Assembly: GCA_017550445.1 (NCBI GenBank)
Contig: JAFZOV010000146.1
Span: 1-21,796, forward strand
Reading direction: 5' to 3'
Length of the DNA stretch: 21,796 bases
Origin: Fibrobacter sp.
GTDB lineage: Bacteria > Fibrobacterota > Fibrobacteria > Fibrobacterales > Fibrobacteraceae
The translations under genes and the position numbers were made by a program. Position 1 is the stretch's first letter. Every line of letters begins with the position of its first letter. Under the pieces are notes generated by a model. It had not been told where the DNA came from. It did not search any database and was given only the letters and a program-made list of their open reading frames with translations. Below, one piece after another: positions 6,916-15,280 of the stretch.

Positions 6916-8700
6916 TCAGTTAGGCGCATCTTCGTACATTTTTTCGATTTCTTCGGCGAACCGGGCTTCGGCTACGGATCGCCGAATTTTTAACGTGGGA
7001 GTCAAGAGCCCCGATTCAACAGTCAATTCGTCACCGATCAAAGTCCACTTGCGAATCTGTTCCCAATGGTTCAGCTTGCTGTTGACTCGTTCCACGTGGC
7101 GATTGATAGATTCGCGAACACGCCTTGACTTCAAGGCCTTTTCAAGGTCGAAATTGTTCCCCACGCGTTTCAAGAATCGCTTCGCGTTCACCGGATTCAA
7201 GAACAGCAGCGCCGAAGCGAATTTACGGTCATTGGCAATTACGAGAGCCTGTTCAATCAACAGGTGGCGTCCCAATTCCAGTTCTATGGGGTTGGGGCTC
7301 ACGTACTTACCCGTACTGGTTTTCAGCAGTTCCTTTAGGCGACCCGTCAAATACAGGTAACCGTCCCGGTCGAAATACCCCTGGTCACCCGTCTTAAAGA
7401 ATCCGTCTTCCGTAAAGATTTCTGCATTCAAGTCCGGGCGATCGCGATACCCGCTGAACACGCTTTCACCCTTAACCAGTACCTCGCTATGTTCGCCGAT
7501 TTTCACCTGCAAGTGCGTAAGGGGTAACCCCACGCTCCCAGGCCGAGCACAACCGGGCAAATTCACGCTAACCACCGGAGAACATTCCGTAAGCCCATAG
7601 CCCTCGCAAACATCAAAGCCCACGTTCAAAAGGAATCGGCAAATGGATTTATTCAAGGCTCCACCGCCCGAAATCAGCAAACGGAATCGACCGCCCATGG
7701 CATCGCGCATTTTGCGATAGACCAGCTTATCGTAAATATTGCAGAGCAGCCCCCGCCGCTCCATGGGATCGCGTTTCTTGGCGTAGGCGATGGCACGTTC
7801 ATAGACAAATTTCTGAATTCCACGAATCTTTTCGCCGGCAGCGGTCATGCTTTCGTACAGGCGTTCCAGAATCCTCGGAACCACCGTCATTACAGTGGGG
7901 CTGATTTCACGGATAATTTCGGCGGTATTCTTCGGAGAATCCGCAAAGTAGACCTTGGCGCCGCACAGGGTGTAAAAATAGACCGACATGCGTTCAAAGG
8001 CGTGGGCCACAGGCAAAACCACAAGGCACACATCCGAGAGGCTATTCACCCGTAAAAAATCCCGCTTGATCACCTGGATCTGCGAAATCATGTTGCGGTG
8101 CGTCAGTTCCACGCCCTTTGGAACCCCAGTAGATCCGCTGGTATAGATAATCGAAAACACGTCATCGGGATTCAGGGAATGCATCTGCTGGTTCAGCCAA
8201 AGCGAAGACTCCGGCAGTTTAGACAAAGCTTCACCTTCTATCACAAGGTCATCCCAATACACGCCATTGGGCGGCAGCTCCGACTTCTTGTCGATGCAGA
8301 TAACCGCCTTGAACCTGGGCATCAGGCTACCGATAGTCGGCGAAAGATCCGAAAGATTATTCAGGACCAGCACCTGTACCGAGGCGTCATCACACTGGTA
8401 ATTGAAATTCTCTGCCGAAATATTGGGGAACAGGGGCACCACCCGGGCCTGGTTCAGCTGCGTTGCCACATCGGCCATAATCCATTCGGGGCAGCTTTCG
8501 GCCACGATGCCGATACTTTTTCCGGCGGCAAGGCCACGGGCCCTAAAGGCAAGGGCTAGGCACTGGGTTTCATGCCGCAGTCTCGTTCCCGAAAAATGGA
8601 CCCATCCATCGGAAGTACGGTGGAACCACCCTGCGAAGTTTTCCCGGTCGCAGTTTGCAAAAAACACATGCGCAAGCGATGTATATTGCAACGGTTCCAT
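6916..8700 (-). CDS. AMP-binding long-chain acyl-CoA synthetase
   Basis: The 594-residue enzyme activates fatty acids to acyl-CoA through an acyl-AMP intermediate. Motifs in order: P-loop YTSGSTGVPKGVELTHRN (from residue 186), GYGLTECSPVVSVN, FKTGDQGYFDRDGYLYLTGR and the catalytic-lysine region RLKELLKTSTGKYVSP. This order and length fit long-chain ligases of the FAA1/FadD15 kind. The frame is open further upstream to 8826, but ATG at 8700 has a strong AAAGGG ribosome site about eight bases before it, and the upstream Lys-rich stretch is unlike the family. Its 3' end is 11 bp from the thiH stop in convergent orientation, with no clear terminator between. It diverges from sstT. The likely role is recycling or incorporation of exogenous fatty acids; the substrate is not determined. 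Confidence 0.92.
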   Translation of the reverse strand: MEPLQYTSLAHVFFANCDRENFAGWFHRTSDGWVHFSGTRLRHETQCLALAFRARGLAAGKSIGIVAESCPEWIMADVATQLNQARVVPLFPNISAENFNYQCDDASVQVLVLNNLSDLSPTIGSLMPRFKAVICIDKKSELPPNGVYWDDLVIEGEALSKLPESSLWLNQQMHSLNPDDVFSIIYTSGSTGVPKGVELTHRNMISQIQVIKRDFLRVNSLSDVCLVVLPVAHAFERMSVYFYTLCGAKVYFADSPKNTAEIIREISPTVMTVVPRILERLYESMTAAGEKIRGIQKFVYERAIAYAKKRDPMERRGLLCNIYDKLVYRKMRDAMGGRFRLLISGGGALNKSICRFLLNVGFDVCEGYGLTECSPVVSVNLPGCARPGSVGLPLTHLQVKIGEHSEVLVKGESVFSGYRDRPDLNAEIFTEDGFFKTGDQGYFDRDGYLYLTGRLKELLKTSTGKYVSPNPIELELGRHLLIEQALVIANDRKFASALLFLNPVNAKRFLKRVGNNFDLEKALKSRRVRESINRHVERVNSKLNHWEQIRKWTLIGDELTVESGLLTPTLKIRRSVAEARFAEEIEKMYEDAPN

Positions 8701-8786
8701 ATAAAACACCCTTTCCCTTAGCTTTAAAATACATTTATTACACGGATTTTTTCTGTTTTTTTTATCACAAAGTCCCTTTTTTTCTT

Positions 8787-8830
8787 TATATTTATGTTCA
8801 AGGGTTAGTTTATCTGTTTGAATCAAAGGA
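8787..8830 (+). promoter_or_regulatory. Predicted sstT -10 element and ribosome site
   Basis: TATATTT (8787-8793) is followed by AAAGGA (8825-8830), five bases before ATG at 8836. The stretch 8701-8786 is T-rich and also holds the leader of the divergent acyl-CoA synthetase; I see no operator in it. The -10 call is inferred from the recurring heptamer. Confidence 0.5.
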
Positions 8831-8835
8831 ATGAT

Positions 8836-10077
8836 ATGTTCAAAAAGATTCTTGATAAATACAACGGCACCAAGTTGAACTACCGTATCGGCATCGCAAT
8901 CGTGCTTGGCACACTCCTTGGCATTTTTCTACCCGGACAAAAATGGATTGGCGAACTAGGCGTCCTATTCGTAGGAGCCATGAAAGGCATCGCCCCCATC
9001 CTCGTGTTCGTCTTGATCGTAAACTCCCTTTCTACAGGCAAGACCTCGCTTGACCGACGATTCGGAAAGGTGTTCGCCTTTTACATGGTCAGCACCATTC
9101 TTGCTGCAATCGTTGCCGTGTCCGCAAGTTTCTTGTTCCCGCAGAACTTGCAGCTGGCACAAGAGGCAACCACAAGCGCCGTTTTACCCAAGGGCATCAG
9201 CGAGATTTTGAACAACTTGCTTGTCCGCGCGGTTTCGAACCCCTTCGAAGCCATTACCGATGCTAACTACATCGGTATTCTCGTATGGGCAATTATTTTC
9301 GGTATCGCCATCAAGCTGCACGCCAGCGATTCCACCAAGGAACTCCTGCAAGACATTACCAAGTCCGTTACGGCCATTGTCCACTGGCTTATCAACTTTG
9401 CCCCCTTCGGCATCCTCGGTCTGATTCATTCTTCCATCGCCACCAACGGTATCGGCATCTTCAAGACTTACGGCATGCTGGTCGCCGTACTTGCAGGCGC
9501 CATGGTGTTTACCACCTTCATTATCGCACCGCTAGTGGTAAGCTTCGCCATCAAGCAGGATCCTTACCCGCTCGTGATTTACTGTCTCAAGCGTAGCGCC
9601 ATCACGGCTCTGTTTACCAGAAGTTCTGCAGCGAACATTCCCGTGAACATGGATGCGTGCGAAAACTTGAAGCTGGACCGCGAATTCTATTCCGTGTCCA
9701 TTCCGCTGGGAGCCACCATCAACATGAACGGTGCCGCCATCACCATCGCCGTCATGACCCTGGCAGCAGCCAACACTCTTGGAATTTCAGTCAGTTTCGC
9801 AACGGCCCTGATGCTTTGCATCATGGCAACTATTGGTGCCGCCGGCGCAAGCGGTATTGCAGGCGGATCGCTGTTCCTGATTCCCATGGCCTGCTCGTTC
9901 CTGGGCATCTCTAACGATGTCGCCATGCAGGTGGTCGCCGTCGGATTCATCATCGGCGCAGTACAGGACAGCCTTGAAACGGCTCTCAACTCCTCCACCG
10001 ACGTGATGTACACGGCCGCCGCCGAATACAGCGGATGGGTAGCCGAAGGCAAGCACCTCCCCCGCCGTTTCCGCTAA
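8836..10077 (+). CDS. sstT: Serine/threonine:Na+ symporter SstT
   Basis: The 413-residue inner-membrane protein belongs to the dicarboxylate/amino acid:cation symporter family and takes up serine and threonine with sodium. Recognisable blocks are FVGAMKGIAPILVFVLIVNS, NYIGILVWAIIFGIA, FTRSSAANIPVNMDACE, SIPLGATINMNGAAITI (the sodium-site NMxG turn) and QDSLETALNSSTDV. They match E. coli SstT closely, including the SSAANIPVN hairpin that separates SstT from GltP-type carriers. A TTG at 8818 would add six residues, but ATG at 8836 has AAAGGA five bases upstream. It stands alone, with a hairpin just after its stop. In an amino-acid-using fibre degrader it would import serine and threonine. Confidence 0.95.
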   Translation: MFKKILDKYNGTKLNYRIGIAIVLGTLLGIFLPGQKWIGELGVLFVGAMKGIAPILVFVLIVNSLSTGKTSLDRRFGKVFAFYMVSTILAAIVAVSASFLFPQNLQLAQEATTSAVLPKGISEILNNLLVRAVSNPFEAITDANYIGILVWAIIFGIAIKLHASDSTKELLQDITKSVTAIVHWLINFAPFGILGLIHSSIATNGIGIFKTYGMLVAVLAGAMVFTTFIIAPLVVSFAIKQDPYPLVIYCLKRSAITALFTRSSAANIPVNMDACENLKLDREFYSVSIPLGATINMNGAAITIAVMTLAAANTLGISVSFATALMLCIMATIGAAGASGIAGGSLFLIPMACSFLGISNDVAMQVVAVGFIIGAVQDSLETALNSSTDVMYTAAAEYSGWVAEGKHLPRRFR

Positions 10078-10078
10078 A

Positions 10079-10117
10079 AACTTGGAATTTGGCAAAATAT
10101 GCCAAATATTCCAAGTT
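10079..10117 (+). terminator. Long stem-loop after sstT
   Basis: AACTTGGAAT then TTGGCA (10079-10094) pairs with TGCCAA (10100-10105) and ATTCCAAGTT (10108-10117), giving a 16-bp stem with a two-base bulge (10106-10107) and an AAATA loop. It starts two bases after the stop codon. No T tract follows, so it may stabilise the 3' end or act with a factor rather than as a classical terminator. The remaining gap up to 10215 is AT-rich and shows only a GGAG ribosome site (10205-10208). Confidence 0.65.
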
Positions 10118-10215
10118 GGAATAATGTAAAAGGAACCAAATATTTTACTTATGTTAATGGTTAGGTCGTTCTCTTTTTAGAAAAAAATATTATCTTCTTT
10201 TCATGGAGAAAATGA

Positions 10216-11613
10216 ATGGCAGCCTATAAAAGACCTATCCAAAGAAGCCTTGTTCTGGGAAGCGCGGTATTTATCGCGTTAATGTGTTTTTTGCTTTCAA
10301 TTCAAGCCTACCTGACCTATTCGAAATCGTTGTACAAACGTTACGACGACAAGCTTGATGACGTCCTTAAATATGCAACGACCCAGATGGATATAGACGA
10401 TCTTTACCAGAGCGTCATCACTGGAGAGGCAAGCGAAAAACATCCCCATGTTCAACAACTGTTGAACGGCATGGTAGACGAATTCGAGCTGTTCTACCTA
10501 TATGCAGTATTTGTTCGCGGCACGAAAATGTACAACATCTGTTCGGCCACAAGCGCAAGAGAAAGAGCCGCTGGCGAAGAGGATATGCCATTCCTGGATT
10601 CATCGGACGCCTACCCCATGGAAGAATTGCAAAAATACTCCATTGCGACAGGTAAAGACGAAATTTCGTACTTCGAAGAAGACTCCGAATGGGGAGCCGC
10701 ATACACGGCCTGCAAGCCATTAATCAATTCCACCAAAGTACACTTTGGCCTCATTTGCGCCGACGTATCTATCGAAGAACTCCACAAGACCGTCGGTCAC
10801 TACATTCTCTACAACGTACTCTTGACCCTTGGCCTTGGCATTTTATTCGGCCTTGTCTTGCTGATATGGCTACGCCACAACGTGACCGGCCCCATTCTCG
10901 CCCTTGAAAAGTGTACCCGCATGTTTGCTGAACGGAGTCGCGGTAAAAAGAAAGACCCCAACGACCTCGTCTTTGAAGTTCCCGAGATCAACACCCATAA
11001 CGAAGTGGAGTCTCTTTCCAACGCCATTGCCCAGATGTCCAAGGACATGAAGACCTATGTGGAAGACATCCTGGAAGCCGAAGAAACGATCAAGACCACC
11101 CAGGAAGAAGCCGCCAACATGACCATACTGGCCTACAAGGATGCGCTGACCCATGTGGGTTCCAAGATTGCCTACGACAACGCGGCCAGGACCTTGGACA
11201 AGGATGTTGCCGAAAAACTGGTTACTGAATTCGGCATCGCCATGATTGACTTGAACAACCTGAAGGTTATCAACGACAGCTACGGACACGCCAACGGAAA
11301 CACCTACATTGCCGGGGCATGCCATATTGTGTGTACCATCTTCAGGCATTCACCGGTATTCCGTGTGGGCGGCGACGAATTCATTGTCATTCTGAAAAAC
11401 AGTGACTACGAAAACCGTCACGATTTGGTAGAAAAGGCCAACCTGAAATTCTTCGAAACCGAAAACGACAACGCCAGGGAACCCTGGGAACGGTTCTCGG
11501 TTGCAATCGGCATGGCTGAATACAGGGACGGAGAATCCGTAGATGCAGTGTTCAAACGCGCCGACCAGGCCATGTACCAGAACAAGCAGAAAATGAAGAA
11601 AGCCAGAGCTTAG
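10216..11613 (+). CDS. Membrane-anchored diguanylate cyclase (HAMP-GGDEF)
   Basis: The 465-residue protein makes cyclic di-GMP in response to an envelope signal. Order: membrane helix about 12-33, a periplasmic sensor region of about 160 residues (34-194) of unassigned fold, a second helix about 196-217, a HAMP-like linker (218-275), a short coiled coil, then the GGDEF domain (about 305-462). The active-site motif is intact at residues 385-389 in FRVGGDEFIVIL. The usual inhibitory I-site RxxD just upstream is not present (RHSP at that place), so product inhibition may be weak. An ATG four bases earlier (10212) is out of frame; ATG at 10216 has GGAG seven bases before it. Downstream, heptad arrays separate it from the next gene. 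Confidence 0.9.
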   Translation: MAAYKRPIQRSLVLGSAVFIALMCFLLSIQAYLTYSKSLYKRYDDKLDDVLKYATTQMDIDDLYQSVITGEASEKHPHVQQLLNGMVDEFELFYLYAVFVRGTKMYNICSATSARERAAGEEDMPFLDSSDAYPMEELQKYSIATGKDEISYFEEDSEWGAAYTACKPLINSTKVHFGLICADVSIEELHKTVGHYILYNVLLTLGLGILFGLVLLIWLRHNVTGPILALEKCTRMFAERSRGKKKDPNDLVFEVPEINTHNEVESLSNAIAQMSKDMKTYVEDILEAEETIKTTQEEAANMTILAYKDALTHVGSKIAYDNAARTLDKDVAEKLVTEFGIAMIDLNNLKVINDSYGHANGNTYIAGACHIVCTIFRHSPVFRVGGDEFIVILKNSDYENRHDLVEKANLKFFETENDNAREPWERFSVAIGMAEYRDGESVDAVFKRADQAMYQNKQKMKKARA

Positions 11614-11643
11614 TTCAGATTTCAGAATTCGGAATTCAGAATT
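11614..11643. repeat. Degenerate heptad array C (4 x 7 bp)
   Basis: The units begin at the first base after the diguanylate cyclase stop codon: TTCAGAT (11614-11620), TTCAGAA (11621-11627), TTCGGAA (11628-11634) and TTCAGAA (11635-11641), then a partial TT. It is an imperfect inverted partner of array D. Confidence 0.8.
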
Positions 11644-11669
11644 ATTTCTACTTTTTAAGCCACAAAAAC

Positions 11670-11700
11670 TCTGAAATCAGAAATCCGAATTCCGAATTAA
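11670..11700. repeat. Degenerate heptad array D (4 x 7 bp), inverted relative to C
   Basis: The units are TCTGAAA (11670-11676), TCAGAAA (11677-11683), then TCCGAAT twice (11684-11690, 11691-11697) and TAA. The reverse complement reads in the same word set as array C (TTTCAGA, ATTCGGA). The 28-bp spacer 11642-11669 separates them, so the RNA could fold into a long imperfect hairpin. The array ends four bases before the GTG of the next gene. Confidence 0.8.
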
Positions 11701-11703
11701 AAC

Positions 11704-12480
11704 GTGCTTGATGTATTGAACCTACATTTTTCCTTTTACGACTGGCTACTGATTTTCATGGTCACGGCGCTTGGTACCCTGAGCGCATACCTGAAGGATC
11801 CCCAGCTGAAGGCGGTGACAGCCACCATTCCCATCCCCTGCGGATTCGCCTATATTGCGGTAGGGCTCCCCATGGGGGCGGCCAATGCGATTTCTGGTTT
11901 CATGTGCCTTTTGTATGTGCACATCGTCCGCATTCTCCATTATAAGGTCAAGATTCCCATTGTCCCAAGCATTATCGCGGGGCTAGCCTTCTTCGTGGCG
12001 CTTGGCACCTTCCTGATGCCGCGAATTCCAGATTCTGAGCCCGTATTTATTGGAGTCTGCATATTCGACCTGATTGTGGGAATCGTACTTTTCCAGACAC
12101 AGGATTACAAGTCGGGCGTACGCTACAAGACTCCCCTGCCCATTTACATCAAGGCGCCGGCCATCGCAGGCGTTGTCGGCGGGCTTATGCTCATCAAACG
12201 CCTAATGGGCGGATTCTGCACCAGTTTCCCGATGATGAATTCCATCGTGAGCTACGAGAGCCGCTATTCCCTGGGCGACCAATGCCGACAACTGCCGCTA
12301 TTCCTGATTGCGGGCCCCTTCATGTTCGTAGAAATGCATTTTATCGAGACCCGCCTGGGTTGGAACCACTGGATTGTGCTTTTATGCGGGTATGTGCTGT
12401 TTGCGGCCATTTACTGGCCCCTGAACCAGGAACTCAAACGCCGCAACGAGCGGGCCGAAAAGAGCTACAGCGAAAGATAA
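11704..12480 (+). CDS. Multi-pass membrane protein of unknown function
   Basis: I do not recognise this 258-residue protein. It has about seven hydrophobic segments (roughly residues 12-30, 37-56, 58-80, 86-106, 113-132, 150-168 and 198-245, the last probably two helices), short loops, and a basic, charged C-terminal tail (KRRNERAEKSYSER) likely in the cytoplasm. A conserved-looking central patch FPMMNSIVSYESRYSL followed by QLPLFLIAGPFMF could be functional. The only start in frame after an upstream stop (11698-11700) is GTG at 11704; no ribosome site is visible, because array D occupies that place. It follows the diguanylate cyclase by 90 bp, so shared transcription is possible. It could be a small transporter or channel, but the sequence does not settle it. 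Confidence 0.75.
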   Translation: MLDVLNLHFSFYDWLLIFMVTALGTLSAYLKDPQLKAVTATIPIPCGFAYIAVGLPMGAANAISGFMCLLYVHIVRILHYKVKIPIVPSIIAGLAFFVALGTFLMPRIPDSEPVFIGVCIFDLIVGIVLFQTQDYKSGVRYKTPLPIYIKAPAIAGVVGGLMLIKRLMGGFCTSFPMMNSIVSYESRYSLGDQCRQLPLFLIAGPFMFVEMHFIETRLGWNHWIVLLCGYVLFAAIYWPLNQELKRRNERAEKSYSER

Positions 12481-12528
12481 AAGCAAGTTACACCTGTTGA
12501 GAATCCATAAACATAAATATCAACGGAT

Positions 12529-12552
12529 AGCGGCTTTTTAAGCCGCTTTTTT
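12529..12552 (+). terminator. Intrinsic terminator after the membrane protein gene
   Basis: AGCGGCTT (12529-12536) pairs with AAGCCGCT (12540-12547) around a TTT loop and is followed by a run of T. It is a classical rho-independent terminator on plus. Confidence 0.9.
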
Positions 12553-12578
12553 AGTTTTTAAAGTAATTTTCAACTAAG

Positions 12579-12602
12579 ATCCCCGCCTGCGCGGGGATGA
12601 CA
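12579..12602 (-). repeat. REP-like palindrome, copy 1 (TGTCAT-CCCGC type)
   Basis: ATCCCCGC (12579-12586) and GCGGGGAT (12591-12598) form a stem around CTGC, followed by GACA. On minus it reads TGTCATCCCCGCGCAGGCGG. A near-identical copy lies at 18937-18957 in the opposite orientation. Translated in one minus frame it gives VIPAQAGI, a peptide well known from dispersed intergenic repeats in many genomes. Confidence 0.75.
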
Positions 12603-12623
12603 AGTGTGTAAATTGGAGATGGT

Positions 12624-15176
12624 ATGCTTGGTAAAATGAAGGTTTTAGTGTCGGTTTTGGGCATTGGGATGCTCGCCACTACCGCTAATGCAGAAAAATA
12701 CGACTGGGGAAACGTCCGTTTTGACGGCGGTGGATTCGTTTCTGCCGTGATTTTCCACCCCAAGGCCGAAAATTTGCTGTACGCCCGCACCGACGTGGGC
12801 GGCATTTACCGTTTTGACTTTGACAAAAAGACCTGGATTCCGTTGATGGACTGGATCAGTCAAAATGACGTGGGTCTATACGGCACCGAAGCATTTGCCC
12901 TAGACCCTACCGACCCCAAGCGCATCTATGTGCTTGCGGGTACGGGCTATTTTAGCAAAGGCCGCACCGCCGTGCTCCGCAGCGAAGACTACGGTGCCAC
13001 CTGGGACACGAGCTATGTAGAAATGCTCGCCCACGGTAACGGCATGGGCCGCCAGACCGGCGAAAAGCTGGCCGTGGACCCCAACAAGCCGAACATTATC
13101 TTCTGCGGTAGCCGCACCAAGGGTCTCTACAAGAGTACCGACTACGGTAAAACCTGGACAAGCGCCTACCAGGTCGCACTCTCGACCGCCACGGAATCTA
13201 GCCTGAACGGCGTGAACGGCATCAGCTTCGTGATGTTCGACGAATCGCAGGGCAAGAACGCCGACGGTTCCACCAAGACTATCTACATCGGTATTTCCGA
13301 AACCAAGGACAACCTGCAAGTGAGCCACGACGGCGGTGCCACCTGGGCAGCCGTTAAGGGCGTGCCCACGGGCCTGATGCCCCACCGCGCGAAAATCGTT
13401 GACGGTGACATGTACGTGACCTTTGCCGATGGCCCAGGCCCGTACAATATTGCCAGCGGCGGTTTCTATAAATACAATATTGCAGGTGGCACCTGGACCG
13501 ACCTGACCCCCAGTGACTCCGTTGAACACGAAGGCAGCACCACCAAGAGCTACGAAAAGGACAAGAGCTCTTACGGCGGCGTGGCCATCGACCCCAAGAA
13601 TAAGAACCACATCGTGATTTCGACCCTCGGCAAGTACACCGGACGCCACGTGACCAAGGACGGAAAGGACAACTACGGCGACCGCATTTACTCCACCACC
13701 GACGGCGGCAAGACCTGGATTCACGGCCAGCACTACAACGATATTCCGAACATTGATGCCAACGGTACCGCCTGGATTCCGGGCAACGCCATTCACTGGG
13801 CCGGCTCCCTGGAAATCAACCCCTTCAACAACAAGGAAGCCTGGGTCACCAGCGGTAACGGCATCTTTATGACCGAAGATATTACGGCCAAGGTTCCCGT
13901 GTGGAAGTTCATGTCCAAGGGTATCGAAGAAACCGTGCCCCTCGATATCGTAAGCATTCCGAACGGACCGCTCGTGACCGCTATCGGTGACTACGACGGC
14001 GCCGCCTACGCAAACATCAACAACAGCACTCCGCGCCATACCCCGATTATCGGCACCACCGAAAGCATGGGTTACGCTCCGCTGACCGGAAGCCTGCTGC
14101 GTACCGGCGTGATTACCGTGTACGGCCAGTACGATTCGCAGAACTTTAATGTGATGTACCGCAGCGACGACATGGGTGCCACCTGGGACAGCGTAAAGAC
14201 TACCCTCAAGGGCCCCAAGGGCCTGGTCGTGCTCTCTGCCGACGGCAAGGTAATGCTCCACCGCCCTGACCAGGGCGCAACCGTGTACCGCTCCGCTGAC
14301 AATGGCGCCACCTGGACAGCCGTCGAAACCGGCACCCAGACGAACTATTCCCGCATCGTTGCAGACCCCGTGAACCCCGACGTATTCTACGTGATGGGTG
14401 GCATGGGCTCGCTTTACAAGTCAACCGACGGCGGCAAGACCTTTGTTGAATCCGAAGCCCGCCTGCAGAACGAACAGGAAGGCGTCTACTACAACGGCGG
14501 CGGACTCATCCGTACCGTTCCGGGTAAGGAAGGACACCTGTGGGTACCCGTGGACCAGGCACAAGTCTGGCTCCCCAAGGGCTTTAGCGAAAACGGCCTC
14601 GCCTACTCCGAAAACGGCGGCAAGACCTGGAACCATTGCGAAGGCGCCTCCACCGCAATCGCTGTCGGTATCGGCAAGGCCAAGGCCGGCGCAGACTACG
14701 AAACCATCTTTATCTGGGGTGCAGCAAAATCCGGCGACCCGATCGGCATTTACCGCAGCACCGACAAGTGCAAGACCTTTGAACGCATAAACGATGACAT
14801 GCACCAGTTCGGTGGCCCCGGTAACGGCAACTTCGTGCAGGGCGACATGAACACCTTCGGTGTCGTGTACATGAGCACAGTCGGCCGCGGCACCATCGTG
14901 GGCGCCCCCCAAGGCACCGAATTCGTGACCAAGCTGAACCGCGTGAACGTTTCTAGCGCAACCTTCATGCAGCTTGAAAAGCGTAACCTCCATGTGAGCG
15001 CCCCTGCCGGCAGCAAGATTGAACTCTACGCCGCGAACGGCAAGCTCGCCTTGAGCACAATCCTCGAAAGCGAAAACATGGTTAGCCTCTCCAAGCTGCC
15101 CGTGGGCAAGTACATGGCCCGCCTCAAGGATTCTAGCGGAAAAATGCTCAATCAGAAAGTCCTTGTGATTAAATAA
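12624..15176 (+). CDS. GH74 xyloglucanase with T9SS-like C-terminal domain
   Basis: The 850-residue secreted enzyme hydrolyses the beta-1,4-glucan backbone of xyloglucan. A signal peptide covers about residues 1-23 (cleavage near TANA/EKYD). The body is the double seven-bladed propeller of GH74, seen in many Asp-box words (STDYGKTW, TTDGGKTW, SADNGATW, STDGGKTF). Catalytic aspartates are probably D57 in RTDVGGIYRF and D456 in AIGDYDGAAY. No carbohydrate-binding module is visible. The last 80 or so residues (VSAPAGSKIELYAANGKLAL, then LPVGKYMARL and KVLVIK) resemble a type IX secretion sorting domain. GGAG at 12615-12618 serves ATG 12624; M5 (12636) is an alternative start. A bidirectional terminator follows. 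Its neighbour CE6 also targets hemicellulose. Confidence 0.92.
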   Translation: MLGKMKVLVSVLGIGMLATTANAEKYDWGNVRFDGGGFVSAVIFHPKAENLLYARTDVGGIYRFDFDKKTWIPLMDWISQNDVGLYGTEAFALDPTDPKRIYVLAGTGYFSKGRTAVLRSEDYGATWDTSYVEMLAHGNGMGRQTGEKLAVDPNKPNIIFCGSRTKGLYKSTDYGKTWTSAYQVALSTATESSLNGVNGISFVMFDESQGKNADGSTKTIYIGISETKDNLQVSHDGGATWAAVKGVPTGLMPHRAKIVDGDMYVTFADGPGPYNIASGGFYKYNIAGGTWTDLTPSDSVEHEGSTTKSYEKDKSSYGGVAIDPKNKNHIVISTLGKYTGRHVTKDGKDNYGDRIYSTTDGGKTWIHGQHYNDIPNIDANGTAWIPGNAIHWAGSLEINPFNNKEAWVTSGNGIFMTEDITAKVPVWKFMSKGIEETVPLDIVSIPNGPLVTAIGDYDGAAYANINNSTPRHTPIIGTTESMGYAPLTGSLLRTGVITVYGQYDSQNFNVMYRSDDMGATWDSVKTTLKGPKGLVVLSADGKVMLHRPDQGATVYRSADNGATWTAVETGTQTNYSRIVADPVNPDVFYVMGGMGSLYKSTDGGKTFVESEARLQNEQEGVYYNGGGLIRTVPGKEGHLWVPVDQAQVWLPKGFSENGLAYSENGGKTWNHCEGASTAIAVGIGKAKAGADYETIFIWGAAKSGDPIGIYRSTDKCKTFERINDDMHQFGGPGNGNFVQGDMNTFGVVYMSTVGRGTIVGAPQGTEFVTKLNRVNVSSATFMQLEKRNLHVSAPAGSKIELYAANGKLALSTILESENMVSLSKLPVGKYMARLKDSSGKMLNQKVLVIK

Positions 15177-15216
15177 GGTTGAGTGCAAGATCTTCGTCAA
15201 AATCTCCAAATACACA

Positions 15217-15250
15217 AAAAAATCCTCGGCAAATTTTGCCGGGGATTTTT
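15217..15250. terminator. Bidirectional terminator between GH74 gene and the lipoprotein gene
   Basis: A-rich sequence plus ATCC and CGGCAAA (15217-15233) pairs with TTTGCCG and GGAT plus T-rich sequence (15235-15250), with one mismatch. A and T tracts on both sides make it usable by both convergent genes. Confidence 0.85.
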
Positions 15251-15280
15251 CAATATCGGTCTTAACCGAAAGCTATACAA

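Noticed and set aside
407..11697. CRISPR array interpretation of the short repeats
   Set aside because: Units are 7 bp, contiguous and degenerate, without spacers or cas genes.
12551..12805. 84-codon minus-strand frame containing VIPAQAGI
   Set aside because: It is a translation of the REP-like palindrome joined to the antisense of the GH74 signal peptide; no ribosome site and no protein-like composition.
12900..14261. 453-codon minus-strand frame antisense to GH74
   Set aside because: It is a shadow of codon bias in the propeller gene; the plus strand has Asp-box repeats and catalytic motifs.
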